Shown: positions 36,301 through 48,968 of the stretch, one piece after another | Layout of the letters: each line of letters starts with the position of its first letter | How positions within the stretch are numbered: position 1 is the first letter of the stretch | Assembly (NCBI GenBank): GCA_963681505.1 | Contig: OY811985.1 | Coordinates: 3,895,271 to 3,959,270 of the forward strand | Source of the DNA: Eunapius fragilis | Lineage: Eukaryota > Porifera > Demospongiae > Spongillida > Spongillidae | DNA length: 64,000 nucleotides | Reading direction: 5' to 3' | Notes under the pieces: generated by a model | The model's database searches: none | The model's input: the letters and a program-made list of their open reading frames with translations, nothing else | Told to the model about the DNA's origin: nothing | Translations under genes and position numbers: made by a program

Positions 36301-39300
36301 TGAAGCTTTGAGATTGGGTGGACAAGAGTGTAAATGAATGTCCAAAAACTTAAGAGCTATTATTTTACACACTATAATCAATATGCAGTGGGATGAATGT
36401 ACTTGGAACTACCAAAATACCTTTCCTCCTACCAATTGTTAAGTACTTATCATGTAATTGAGTTAGGCTGGAAATGTGGATGCTGGGGGAGTGAATGAGG
36501 TGGGCTGCTGTGCATGTACATGTATAGCAATGTAGTGTAACTATGAATTATAGATGCTCTGTATAGCTCCTCTTCCTTCCATGGTCTAACTAAATAGTAG
36601 CATATATATGTCTGCTGTATTCATGGGTTAGTTAAGATTGTATACAGTTGCCTCAATGTACATTATTTGGATCTTAGTCATCTTGAACTTATATTGTGAT
36701 CACCTTTCATTCAAAACAGTGAAAATGCTAAAAGAGAACAAGGTCCTCAAATCACTTCAACTTTACAACTGTGAACTTGATTCAGAGGGTCTTAGCAGAG
36801 TGTGCAGAGCTGTTGGAGTGAACACCACACTAACTTCACTAGACCTCACTGAAAACGAATTTGATGACCAAAGTGCATCAATCCTTGGTAAATAACTACC
36901 CAGTAGTAGTAGTAGTACTTTCTGGAGAGTCATTTATAGCAGTATGTATTAAAATAATAAGGGGATATAATATAGCTATGTCAGTTCACTTTACATGTTG
37001 GTCAGACCTGGTACATGTAATTAATGCATGAAGTCATTATACTATTGCAGTGAATACAGCAAAAGTTACCTCCTAAATTGACATGTATGCTCAAGCTTGC
37101 CTTACTCCTCCAATTGTCTATTAGTTTCAATATTTGAGAAGTTGAAATCTATAGTACTATTACATGCCTGATCAGGCATATAAAAATGATCCATTTTTTG
37201 CATGATGATGAACTGTTGTATTTGTCATTGGGATGTGATGACAATATGAATACATGAAGGCCAAATGTACCATATTAACTGTACGTTATGTTTGGAGTGA
37301 GTGACTGACTGAGTTCTGTATATAGATTAGGGGCCAGTATAGAGTGCATAGCAGGGATGTATTTATTTTTAAGAGTGTTTTTTATAAAATACTCTAAATG
37401 CTGTTGGATTAATGACTTTAATTTTATATGTGTTTTAAGGTGCTCTGTTGTAGTTTTTACTACAATAGGCATAATAGTATACACAGTAACAAAAAATAAT
37501 GAAATAATGCAGTTGACTAGAGAAAATTTATGTTGAGGGACAGGCCAAAGTTGTCAGGTATGTTAAAATTCTACTTTGTGTGCAGTACTTGAATAGTGAT
37601 ACCTTGTTTACTGTAGACACTAGTTGACAATCTTGTACTCCAGGTACATATTATGGCATTTTATTCATTGTCTTTCCCATATACCTACACACATGATGTC
37701 AAGTAACACATGTCACTGATATGTTTTGAAACTCTTATTCAACACAGGGACAATGTTGAAAACAAACAAAATTCTCAAGTCACTTTCACTGGGGTATTGT
37801 GAACTAGATACTAAAGGCCTTTGTACAGTGTGCAAAGCTATTGCAGTGAACAACACACTGACTTTACTTAATCTATCAGGAAACAAATTTGATGACACAA
37901 GTGTAACTTCTCTATGTAGGTTATTGACCATGTTGTTGGAATTTTAATAATTGTATTTAGCAACCAACCAGTGGCAAGATATGATGTAGCCTTTTTAATA
38001 ACATAATCAGTCAAGGGGATGTGGTTACTATACTTGAGTTCATAATTAACTGAGTTGTGAAGATATATTAGTGTAGCTAGTAGAGAGTGCACACATATAT
38101 GGCCTAATTGAGGCAAAGGTTTAGCATATCCAAACAGCATGGGGAGCAATAGTATAGCATTTATTACATGTGCTCTAAGATGTCATGTGGTATGTATACA
38201 ACAGTGTACATTATGACAATCTTTTATAAATAATCCTCACAGGTGCAATGCTGACAAAAAACAATGTCCTCACCTCACTTAAAGTTGCAAATTGTACACT
38301 GGGTCCAAAAGGCCTCTGTGAAGTGTGCAGAGCTATTGCAATGAACACCACACTGACTTTGCTTGATCTATCAATGAACAAGTTTGATGAACAAAGTGTA
38401 ACCAGTCTTGGTAAGTTGCCTAAATGACTAGTAATAATAGATTAATTCACAGTTTGTGCAGCCCCAGTAATTACTGGGGCTGCACACATTATAATATTGT
38501 GTCAAGTAAAGTGGCTGTCCTGTACAAGATAGAGATGTTTAATAGTCCACTGGATGGTTAAATTTGTTATCAACTTTTGGTCTATATAGAAACGATGTTG
38601 AGTGAGAACAAGGTCCTCATGTCACTTAGACTTGTAAACAGTGGACTGTCCCCAAATGGCCTTGGTAAAATATGCAGAACTACTCAAGTGAACACCATGC
38701 TGACTTCACTTGATCTCTCAGAGAACAAGTTTGATGACCAAAGTACAACCAGTCTGGGTAAATTACTAACCAGTAGCAAAATATACTTCATCCTCATTAA
38801 TAGCTAACATGTATTCATTTGTATGAGGTATGGTGACAACTTCTTCTATGGAATTACTGGTAGGTGTTGATTGCTAACTAAATTGTGTGAAAATTGTGTG
38901 AAAATGATTAGTAGCCAGTGGAGGGTGCATCGGACATTCTGATGTGATGAGCAGTGACATATGATAGTGCTCATGGATATGTATACGCATAGCCAAAATA
39001 CAGTGTGATAAACACAGTCACTTCAGTTATAACTATCAACAAGTTATAAAATTCTCTTTGAAATTAAAAAAAGGCTTATCAGGGGTTGCACATAGGCGAT
39101 GGTGTAAAAAGCAATGAAACAAGGTCACAATAAAATCATGTCTGGACATAGCCCCAGTTTAGCGGGTCTCAGGTCATGCTCAATTAGGACATGGCTCAAG
39201 ACATTGATTAACCTTGTTTCATTGCTTTTTACACCACTGACTATATGCAACCCCTAATAAGCCTTTTTTGATCTTAATGAGAATTTTTAAAAAAACCTTT

Positions 39301-42300
39301 GTGATTCATTTTTTTTTGTCGTTCATTTATCCAGTAATGGCACAAAGAAATGACGAAATTTGCTTATGTGTAACTATAACAACGTTATATGTAACGATGA
39401 ACAGAGCAGCAGCTGTTCAGGCCCGCTCGGTTCTAATCCCAGCGGAGGCAACAACCTCACTTTAACATATTGTACCTTGTTTCCTTGCTTTTTGCGCCAC
39501 CAATCCTACATACTGTAGCGGCCTCATCCATTTCATTTACATAGCAGCAAGGTTACAAAGACTCACACGAATACTCACTACAGACACATATATATGTAAT
39601 CATACGCATGCGCACATAGCAATTATACAGTTTCCAATAACCGTTACACAGCTCCCCCTTTTCAAGGAGTGGGTCCACACACTTAAATATCGTCCGGTAG
39701 ACTCCATGGGTTTCCGTATCTGTCCGGCGGTCTTCTGTTCCTTGTAGATCTCCTCAATACCGGTTGCGCCTCCTCATTTGTGATCTGCCCCACTGATCTG
39801 CTTGTCTCTCTTCCCCGTCTGAGTCACTCAATACGGACAAATGATCCTCATCTCTTATTTGTTCTACGTTCCTCTCGGGTTCGGCCACCAGCCCTTGTCT
39901 TACTCTTTCTCCCCTCTCCGTGGATTCATCCACAGTATAATCCTCTTCTTCGTCGCCTTCATGATGTTCAGCGGTGTTATCCCTACTGTCTTCTTCGAAC
40001 GGCTCAGGGAGTCGCCTTCGTTCCGAGACTAACTTAGAAGGAGCAGGCTTTAATCTGTTGAAATGAACAACATACTTTTTCCTCGAGTTAGAGCAGTCAA
40101 CGATACGATAGACGCACGGGCTTACCACTTTTGTTACCTTAAATGGCCCTCGCCATGGCCTGTGGAACTTCTTGCATTTGTTCCTCGGCACGGCTGGACT
40201 GTGAAGAAATACCAAGTCATTTACCTTGTATGATGTTCCACCGCTTCCACGGCACTTTAAATCATAAACAGCCTTTTGGCGCTGCTGTTTTTTACTTGCA
40301 TATTTCTGAACCCACTGATAGCTCTGTTGCAGCCGTTCTATTAATGCAGTACTGTACTCATCCACTGACTGATACTCTGGAGTAGGAATATTGTACAACA
40401 AGTCTTCAGGCAACCGAGGGTCACGGCCGAACATAAGCTGGAATGGTGTAGTTGCTGTGGTTTCATGGGCGCTTGTTCTATAAGCAAACAAAAGTGAGGG
40501 CAGAAAAAGATCCCAGTCACGTTCCCTTTCCAGAACAGTCATGCTCAACATTTCCAGTAATGTTTTGTTAAACCGTTCTACCAACCCATCTGACTTTGAA
40601 TACACCATTTTTTTTGCATCAACTATTAACACACTGAAATTTTGTGCATGTACTACTGATACAGCTGTAGTGAGGGACATTAATAACTTGAAATACAAAT
40701 TATTCCAATAATAGGCAAAATTGATACCCAGTAAAAGCTGCATAAAAAAATAGCAGGATTTGAACCACTGCCTAGTTTTCAATATCAGTACCTAATCTAA
40801 TGTCCTTTCTGACCAGCTTGAAAAGATGCAATACATCGGAGATATGACAAGAGAATGAAAAAAGAGCTAACTAGGGATTATTTCAAACCAGTGGTGAAAA
40901 ATACAATGAAGCAAGAAGAGAATCAAATAAATAATTTGATGCAAGCTCTAAATCACTGCATCATTCCGCATGTAGCTTTAGTTATTTAATTTTTAATTGT
41001 GCCTATTCTTGTTTAAGTATTTCACCACCAATGTCCAATTTTAAAAGATAATTGTGGTGATTGATGTGCACACAGTCTTGCTAGCTGAACACCGAACTAA
41101 CATAATTATATCACTTGTAACAATGCGGATATTAATTTGTAATGAAATTAAAGTGCACACGTATACAGCATCTAATTGGTGTTCATATTTAGTGGATTTT
41201 ATTAATTTCAGTATAACTATATATCACATTGTGAGTATGGGAGTTGTATGTTAACTAGATCAAATGATATAAAATGCATTGTCAAAAAGGATGTAGCAAC
41301 ACCTAGAGCAATCAAAGTCAAGGTTATTATATATATATTTTTTGATTGAGTTCATGACACATCAAGCCATGATCGAACCTCTACTGAGGTTCATGATTCA
41401 ACGCAGTGGCATTTATGTTGAGAATTAATAAGGTCCTTGCATCACTAATACTTGTTTACTGTGGATAATATCCATACATACTAAATGAGCTGTTCCAAGT
41501 TATAGGAACGATCACTGCACTGACTTCTTCTATTACAGAGCATTACCTACTTGTATACACAGTGTACTGTGATAGCCCGTATTGTCATGTAGAATTTACT
41601 GCCATATTTTACTCAACACAGGGACAATGTTGAGAGAGAACAAGGTTCTCACATCGCTTGGGCTAGATGGATGTGAACTAAGTCCAGATGGCCTTTGTAA
41701 AGTGTTCAAAGCTGTTGGAATGAACACTAAACTGACTTCGCTTCATGTATCAAGGAACAAGTTTGATGACCAAAGTGTAGCAATTGGTAAATATAACGGT
41801 GAACAGAAAATAACTGCTGTCTCATTAATAACTATATATATGTATATGTACTGTACTCACTTCACATGTAGGAGTGTGGTGTGAATAGATGAAGGCATGT
41901 AAAGGTTTATAGTGTGTATAGTGAGATGCACTGAATTATAAAAATGTATGTCAACAGGATAGTAAAAAGAAACATTTGTTCACCACAAAATCAAGGCAAT
42001 TACATTTGCTGCAAAATGTACTGCTGTGATTACAGTGTATGGATAATAATGTTGACTTACTATGTATTGTAGTTGTCTCACCACCAAACTGTGATCACCT
42101 TCCACAGCTTGTACAATGCTTAAAGAGAACAAAGTCCTCACATTACTTAGACTTGATAGCTGTGAGTTAGGTTCAAAGGACCTTTGTGAAGTGTGCGAAG
42201 CTGTTGCAGTGAACACCAAACTGACTTCACTTGACCTATCAAAAAACAAGTTTGATGATGAAAGTATTCCTCACCTTGGTAAATATGTAACAAGTTACTG

Positions 42301-45300
42301 CACTCATTAATTACTACATGTGTTTTGATCATTCCATGCTTATGAACTAGTAACTGGCCTATAGCACAATAATGTTAAAGTTTCATCCATGATGTAGTAG
42401 TTATGGTGACAATTTGAAAGAGTAGGGCCTGTACAATCAATGCTAGTAGTGTGGTTTTTGTGAAGATGTATTGTATTCCATTGGAAGTGCACAGGACACA
42501 GTTGTTCAATTGACAGGGCGTACAACCCTCAAACTAGACACTAGGAATTCATGAATAGAATTAGAAATTGCATTGGGATGAATGATGTTGAGTTCAACTA
42601 CATTACCTTGTGGTGTTACTTTCATAAGAACAGTGCATATTTAATAACATAATACTTATGACGTCTAAAATAGTGTTCCACCACCACATTTGGAATTATT
42701 ATCATATTAATTAACACAGAGAACATGCTGAAAAAGAACAAGGTTCTCACATCCCTTAAAATTTTGGACTGTAATTTAAGTCCAGAGAGCCTTTGTGATG
42801 TGTGCAGAGCTATTCAAGACAACACCACACTGACTGCACTTGATCTATCAGGGAACAATTTTTATGACCAAAGCGTATCCAGTCTTGGTAAGTTATCCAA
42901 ACGATTTAATAACATGTACAAATATCAATACCATTTCCATGCACACTGTAACTTCAGTCATTACTGTGATTGTGATTGCTATTATACATGTACACATGTG
43001 ATGGACTGGGGACTTTATGACTCATGGTTGTATGCATTATGTATTGTCATTGTGCACTGCCCTATGCGGCTCTATCAAAAGGCTGGCCTGGATATGCGCA
43101 TGCATATATGTGTTGTTGTATAGTCTCTTCTGAACTGCAAGTGCCATCAACATCATCCTGTGTAGATAGTGTGGCACGATGTAGTCATGATACTCTTGGC
43201 CGAACTATCACAACACACATCAATCACCACATATAGCTATTTTAGACCTTGACTGGAATGAGAATTAATCAAGTTGAATAAAATGCTCTTGTTTACCTAA
43301 TAACACTGTGTCTTTGTGTAATAACAGGGTTAGGGTACTGCCTTTTAAAAATAATTCTAATATCTTTATTTCACAGCAATAATGTTAAGACAGAACAAGA
43401 CCCTCATATCACTGGGACTTAAGGAATGTGGACTATTTCCAGAGGGCCTTTATGAAGTGTGCGGAGCTATTGGAGTGAACAACACACTGACTTCACTTAA
43501 TATAACATGGGACAAACAGGATGACCAAATTTCTTACAGTCTTGGTAAATAACTAACCAGTATCCCCTCATTTATATAGCTAGAATGTACTTAGTTCAGG
43601 GTAATTAAATACCACAGTAATATTTACATTGTGTATAACTAACCAGTATTGGAATATGGTGTAGTATTTTCACCAACATAATCAGTCCATGTGTTGGAGG
43701 TATGGTGGTACAGATTTTATTTGGGCCGTGTAAAATTGTTTGTATTGGTTAACTGAATTGTGAAGTTGGATAGTAGCCAGTGGAGAGAGCCCAGAACAAC
43801 ACTGGTGAAGTGGGCACTTCCACATGTACATGTATATCTTAAATAAGAAATTTTTTGGACTCCATAATCAAAGATATTATAGATCCTGAGTTAAATTACA
43901 TGTGTTCGAATATGTTACTTATAAATGATGCATAATATGGACCACTGCCAAGCGAGAAATAAATGTTTGCAAAGGGACATGTTTTCCAAGGTGTCTTGAT
44001 ATCTACAATGTAAAGAGAGGCACCTTCAGATGTGTGATATCATTGTCTGTTACTACTGCAAAGTAATACCCCTTGGTAATCATAGTCATCAACATGCCTA
44101 TCTGCACTATGATAACCAATATTTATTTAATACAGGGACAATGCTAAAAAAGAACAAGGTCCTCAAATCACTGGAACTTTTAAACTGTGAATTAGGCCGA
44201 GAGGGCCTGAGTAAATTGTGCAGAGCTATTCGAGGGAACACTGCACTGACTTCACTTAACCTCTCACAGAACAAGTTTGATGACCAAAGCACAACCAGTC
44301 TTGGTAAATAACTAACCAGTAGCAATATGTTCTGCAACCTTATTATGCATGTGCTATATTCATTCTATTGTATGGGGTGCAGTGACAAATTTATTTTGAA
44401 GATCAAGCTTGGATTATGTGTCAACTTTGCATGTTATATGGTTAATGGTTAGTGATGGTAAATTAGTAGCCTGTAGATGGTGCTGGGAGACATAGTAGTT
44501 ACCATGGATGGATTGCAGGAGTTTTTGTACTGCGTATAATCAAGATTCAGCCCGATCAACCAATGCACTTTGTTTCAAATTAACAATCAATGTGTTCTTG
44601 TTGTACGAACAGAGTTTTCAAACTCAGCGCAGCTTCTGTTTACTTGATTGAATGTGCAGTGCTTAAGTAGCTAGTGCTGCCTTAATTATGTCATCTGGAC
44701 ACTATTTTCTACGTGCTTTTAATATTACTTGTACATGCATATATAACTTATGAGCAGTTGAAAACATAAGGCTGCAGGGTGTTGCATGATTAGTAAAGCA
44801 TATTGTGATAACAAAATGTATTGTGATAACTTATGATGTCATGATACGATCACTGCAATATTTTTTAATTGTGGTCACTTGTTCAACACAGGGCAAGTGT
44901 TGAAAGAGAATAAAGTGCTCTTATCACTTGAACTTCAGCACTGTGAACTAGATCAAGATCACCTTTGCAAAGTGTGCAACTCTGTTGAAGCAAACACCAC
45001 ATTGACTTCACTTTCTCTATCAGGGAACAAGTTTAATGACCACAGTGCAGCCAGTCTTGGTAAATAACTGACCAGCCTCAATAACTAACATGTAGTTGTA
45101 ATTAGAAATATAAATGCTTTGTTGCACTACATATTGTGTTTGTGTACCTAACCAGTACTAAGATATGGTGTATCCTCTTCAATTATACAACATAATCACT
45201 ACTTGTGTAGGAGGTACTATAATTACTTTAATTAGTGAAGACCTAATTTGTGCAATGTAAACTGTACAGCTGGCTGTGGTAGTGAGTGAATTGATTAGTA

Positions 45301-48300
45301 GCCAATGAATGGTGAACAGGACACAGTAATGGGAAGGGTATGGACATACGCTAGTCTCCCTAAAAGCACTCTAGAACTGTTATAATCAAGATGCATTGTA
45401 ATGAACATGTGCAATTCTACTGATTAACTACAATTGTGTTTTTTATGAATGAACAAGTTTGGAATATATTTTGTGGACACTCATTTTTCCTTGTTTCAAT
45501 GTCTCTTCATTTGCTAATCATCACCATGCATGCCTGCATGTATAATTAGTAAGTGTACAGTGATCACCATAGAATTCAAGTAACAATCGTAACCACCATA
45601 TTTTGACATTGTGCTAACTTTTAATCAACACAGTGAAAATGTTGAAAGGGAATAAGGTCCTCACATCACTTGAGCTTCAGAATTGTGAATTAAGCCCAGA
45701 GTGCCTTTGCAAAGTGTGCAGTGCTATTGGAGTGAACAATATGCTGACTTCACTTAATTTGTCAAAGAACACATTTAATGATCAAAGTGCAGTTTGTCTT
45801 GGTAAGCAACTTACAGATTATTCATTAGTTGTATTTTAATCAATCTCGTCTGTATCTAGTAAGTACCATTATGTACTGCTGGCAACAGAAATGATTACAG
45901 TTAGTTTGTAACTAATTGTAGCAGACTACATTATAGCCTTTCCAATAATATATTAGTCCTTGTGAAGGAATGGTAACAATTCAATGCATAAAGATCTATG
46001 AAATAATATGTTAGCTGCTTACTTGAATCTAAAACTGTATTAGTGGCCAAGTACAGGACATTGAGGTTAGATGGGGATGGTGTCGTAGTGCACAATGTCC
46101 CCCCTAAAATTTGTCCCCCCGGACGTTTTGCACTAGTGTACAATGTCCCCCCGGACAATCTACACTAGTGCAAACTGTCCCCCTCCAGGGTAAAATGTCC
46201 CCCCTCATAACATTTTATTTCATCTATGACAAGGCTGGGAAACTTTTACGGCAGTACACGGGATCACGTTGACACCATTACTCAGTAGCTGCATGTCGTT
46301 CCGCCGCTTGAAATGCTCATTGTAACCAATACTGACACACATACACGAACATTTAGAATTTTAGTATTAAATTCCTTAACGAATACACAGCTCTTTTCCT
46401 TTCCATGTCGTCAAAGCTCTCATTGAAACCAATATTCACACACATATATACACGAACACATTCATTATTAAAATTCCTTAAGGAGTGGTGATTGATATAC
46501 TTCATGGCTGAAATCTCATCAGTATGAGAGATTGAAATATATTCAATAGGATCATAGCCTGAAAAGTAATGTTACATAAACACAGCTCCACACTGTGTGC
46601 ACCGCCTGACATATCTCAGGAAAGGCTATTCCCATCGTCAGTTCATCTGTTGCGTGATAGTCAGTACAACCGATCAGTCGGGTACCCAGACTAAAACCCA
46701 TCGTAAAAAGCGTAAAAACCATGCATCCTGCATCCAGGGTGGGAAAAACCTTACTTGGAGATTTTTTGTCGAATGTTAACGTATGAATTGAATTATTGCT
46801 TCAACATTTGACAGAACAAGGGTAGAACCACATGTATTCCCATCCTAGACGCACAATCCGGGCAGGATGGTTTTTACGCTATATAAGGACGGGTCTTTGT
46901 TATAAACCAGCCTGTTGGATGTTTATAACTGCCTTTGTTATCCTATAGGTAGGACATTGCCCCCTAGTGTGGAGTGTCCGGGGGGGGGGGGACATTTTAC
47001 CCTTGTGGGGGACAGTTTGCCCTAGTGCAGAATGTCCGGGGGGACATTGTACCCTAGTGCAGAATGTCCGGGGGGACATTCTGCACGGGGGGACAATCCG
47101 CCCTTCCACAATCGATATATGTTTTCCCAAGAATCTATATATGCTCGCTCTATTCATGAAAATGAATGAATGATAGTAAGTTTCATAAAAAGTCCTCTTG
47201 TGGATAGTATATTTAAAAAGTATCACGTAAATAATCCACTTTCATTATTTTTATTCACACAGGAACAATGCTGAGAGAGAACAGTGTCCTAACCTCACTT
47301 AAACTTGAGAACTGTGAACTAAGTCCTGGTGGCCTTATTGAAGTTTGCAGTGCCACTGGAGTGAACACCACACTGACTTCACTTGATCTAGCATTCAACA
47401 ATTTTGAAGCCAGTCTTGGTAAGTTATCACAGTGACCAATAATATTATTTCATTCTCCATGCAGCTTCACAGTAATTACTGTAATGGGAATGCCACTTTA
47501 CATGTATGCATCACCTTAATATTCAGTACAGTTGGATATAGTGGTACAAGTATACACTAAAATCATAACCTCTTTCCTCCCTGTGCTTACAGTAGGCCCT
47601 AGCATGTTCCATGCAACATGTGACCATGTGCATCTCTCAGAAATGCTCACATGCATGTGTTGTCTATGCTGTCTTAATGGTTAACTTGCACTTGGGTGTT
47701 TAACCTCCCCTGAACAATGAAATCGGTTTTTTTAAATAATTTGTTTTATATAGTATACACACTTACATAATAATAGAAACAACAAAATAAATAAGATACT
47801 GTCAACCAGAGATGACCAATGAAGGTCCAGCTCTTGACAGCAGAGCTCTAGCACAGGACCTCACCAAAGTGGGGCTGAGTCCGCCGTAATGGTAGCAGTG
47901 GCTAAAAAACACTTTCGATTTTTCAGGTTAATTTAGAACTGAAAATCTGATTTTCTGAATAATTTAAAAAACAAATCTGATAATTCCGAATAATTTATAT
48001 ATATGCCTAGGTTAGTCAGATTAATTTTCCTTACAATGGCTATTTCACAGAGTTATTGCAGCTTTATAATATGTAATAAATTAGGACTCTAGGGACATGC
48101 AATGTACTACAGAACCAAATACCATATCAGAATTGTGCACCATTATCACAGTAATAAAGTTGAATAATAAGCGAATTGTTGATTCCAATGACGAATACAC
48201 AAGTACCTCTGAATGGAGAAACGTTAGCCTGTTTTTTTTGGATATCATACATATATAAACCGATTTTTCCAAATACTGCCACTTTGGTACTTGAACAGAT

Positions 48301-48968
48301 AGGTTTTTCTCGAATATCTGAATAATCCAAATAACCTGATAACCAGTTTCAGACCCTACATGCGCTTTACTGGTTTTTGCATATGTGTTTGCATACTAAT
48401 GTATAACTATTTCTGGTCACTCTACAGAACATTTCACCAATGTTATAATGCATGTTTGTGCTCAATATTTTGAAGTGCCTACTATATAAACACTGTATGT
48501 ACATGTAGTTTGATACTAGACTTTGTGATTTATTTAAATCTAGCATTTAATCCCTTAGTGGCTCTTAGCGAAGAAGCGAACTATACATGCAAATAATTTA
48601 TATTATATATGCCTTCCTAGAGCATTATCAATACACCTTATGCATTTGCTTGCTTGTATAGTCTATTATCTTAATGTGGTTCCTGATGTCTTCTTGTTCC
48701 CTCCACAGTACAGCTACTCACAAATAGCAAAACATTGGAGGAACTATGTTTGGGTTGGTACTCTCTGGATGATGATGCTGTATGCTCCCTGACCAAGGGT
48801 CTTATGCACTGTAAACTGAAGAAGCTCGTCTTTTATGCCAATGATTCTACTGAGAGAGGAGTTATGGAACTTTTCAAACAACTACATGCACAAAGCAATC
48901 CAACCTTAACTTTAGAAGTTGCTAAAGTGCCACAATATGATCAACTCCATGATGAATGGGTGCAGTGA
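30370..48968 (+). CDS. NLR: CARD-like, NACHT and LRR receptor
   Basis: Exons: 30370-30640, 30694-30765, 30877-31157, 31226-31991, 32109-32252, 32647-33225, 35567-35734, 36020-36187, 36720-36887, 37748-37915, 38243-38410, 38590-38757, 41622-41786, 42108-42278, 42720-42887, 43377-43544, 44136-44303, 44892-45059, 45634-45801, 47263-47418, 48709-48968. They sum to 4713 bp, 1570 codons, in frame throughout. Residues 1-90 form a six-helix death fold, CARD-like (LTPADIAGKCFAKGTISIND). NACHT: Walker A GTPGIGKST, Walker B VMLVLDGFDELP, then FLHKTVQEFMAALY after the winged-helix region. The C-terminal half is 14 LRR exons plus an LRR-like last exon. Family role: cytosolic sensing of microbial or danger signals through NACHT oligomerisation and CARD signalling. 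The first intron (53 bp) depends on an acceptor at 30693; a nearer AG would make 29 bp. Gene model inferred, no transcript seen. Confidence 0.88.
33808..35440 (-). mobile_element. hAT DNA transposon with decayed transposase (TTF/ZMYM-type), in NLR intron
   Basis: The ends are CAGGGGCGGATCCAG and CTGAATCCGCCCCTG. Minus-strand frames encode CRTRWVERHEAFEVFSDLFL (35307-35071), then LEQ..-type coiled sequence with SALHTELDLWRMKWK-like motifs (34710-34246), then outside that frame LPVTSCECERSISMLKLLKT and MGNERLIGLALMLIHRDIEL (about 34250-34080), the hAT dimerisation region. The N-terminal half is missing and frames are broken, so it is inactive. A smaller element is inserted at 34750-34992. No exact 8-bp target duplication was seen. 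It lies in the intron between the NACHT part and the first LRR exon. Confidence 0.8.
34750..34992. mobile_element. MITE nested in the hAT, CTTAACCGATTAAG ends
   Basis: The left end CTTAACCGATTAAG and right end CTTAATCGGTTAAG are exact inverted repeats of 14 bp, 243 bp apart in total. It separates two parts of the hAT transposase, so it inserted after the hAT. Confidence 0.75.
38455..38486. repeat. perfect 32-bp palindrome
   Basis: TGTGCAGCCCCAGTAA is followed directly by its exact reverse complement, with no loop, inside an NLR intron. Confidence 0.95.
39069..39270. mobile_element. foldback element, inner ends TGGTGTAAAAAGCAATGAAAC
   Basis: The outer arms AAAGGCTTATCAGGGGTTGC and GCAACCCCTAATAAGCCTTT are inverted. 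The inner arms TGGTGTAAAAAGCAATG (39100) and CATTGCTTTTTACACCA (39236) are inverted too. The inner motif recurs at 39473-39500 and, as a near-perfect hairpin, at 54216-54374, so it is a dispersed family. It lies in an NLR intron. Confidence 0.8.
39514..40620 (-). mobile_element. 3' fragment of a second Ty3/gypsy-type LTR retrotransposon (fossil)
   Basis: Minus-strand coding for the C-terminal part of an integrase is visible: LVERFNKTLLEMLSMTV, LPSLLFAYRTSAHETTATTP, VNDLVFLHSPAVPRNKCKKF, WRGPFKVTKVVSPCVYRIVD. A purine tract at 39649-39664 (read on minus AAAAGGGGGAGCTG) is followed by a putative 3' LTR, 39514-39648, beginning TGTAACGG and ending GCCGCTACA on the minus strand. The 5' two thirds of the element are absent. 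It is broken and of a different lineage from the 15.6-kb element. It sits in the NLR intron between the sixth and seventh LRR exons. Confidence 0.85.
41411..41535 (+). pseudogene. degenerate LRR exon remnant in the NLR
   Basis: ATGTTGAGAATTAATAAGG, then GCATCACTAATACTTGTTTA and GCACTGACTTCTTCT parallel the LRR exon words ATGTTGAGAGAGAACAAGG, CTCACATCGCTTGGGC and ACACTGACTTCACTT. Internal deletions, a stop and loss of splice signals show it is dead. It lies 90 bp before an intact LRR exon. Confidence 0.65.
46085..47105. mobile_element. inverted-repeat element with clustered G/C-rich subterminal repeats
   Basis: The left end carries repeated words such as AATGTCCCCCCGGACAAT and CACTAGTGCAAACTGTCCCC. 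The right end carries their inverted forms (GGGGGACAGTTTGCCCTAGTG, ATGTCCGGGGGGACATTG). The middle (46206-46940) is unrelated and codes for nothing I recognise. It lies in the NLR intron before the last LRR exon. Confidence 0.65.

Larger units (their letters stand above)
35567..47418 (+). repeat. array of 14 duplicated LRR exons in the NLR
   Basis: Eleven exons are exactly 168 bp. The others are 165 (41622), 171 (42108) and 156 bp (47263). All begin and end in phase 1 and each encodes about two 28-residue leucine-rich repeats with a pattern like MLKENKVLTSLELxNCEL and CRAIGVNTTLTSLDLS, then NKFDDQSxxSLG. Intron sequence after several exons is also alike: AACTAACCAGT, then ATATGGTGTA, then AACATAATCA follows the exons ending 37915, 43544 and 45059. 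Duplication units thus included exon plus flanking intron. Extra copies can be added or lost without frame change. Confidence 0.9.
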
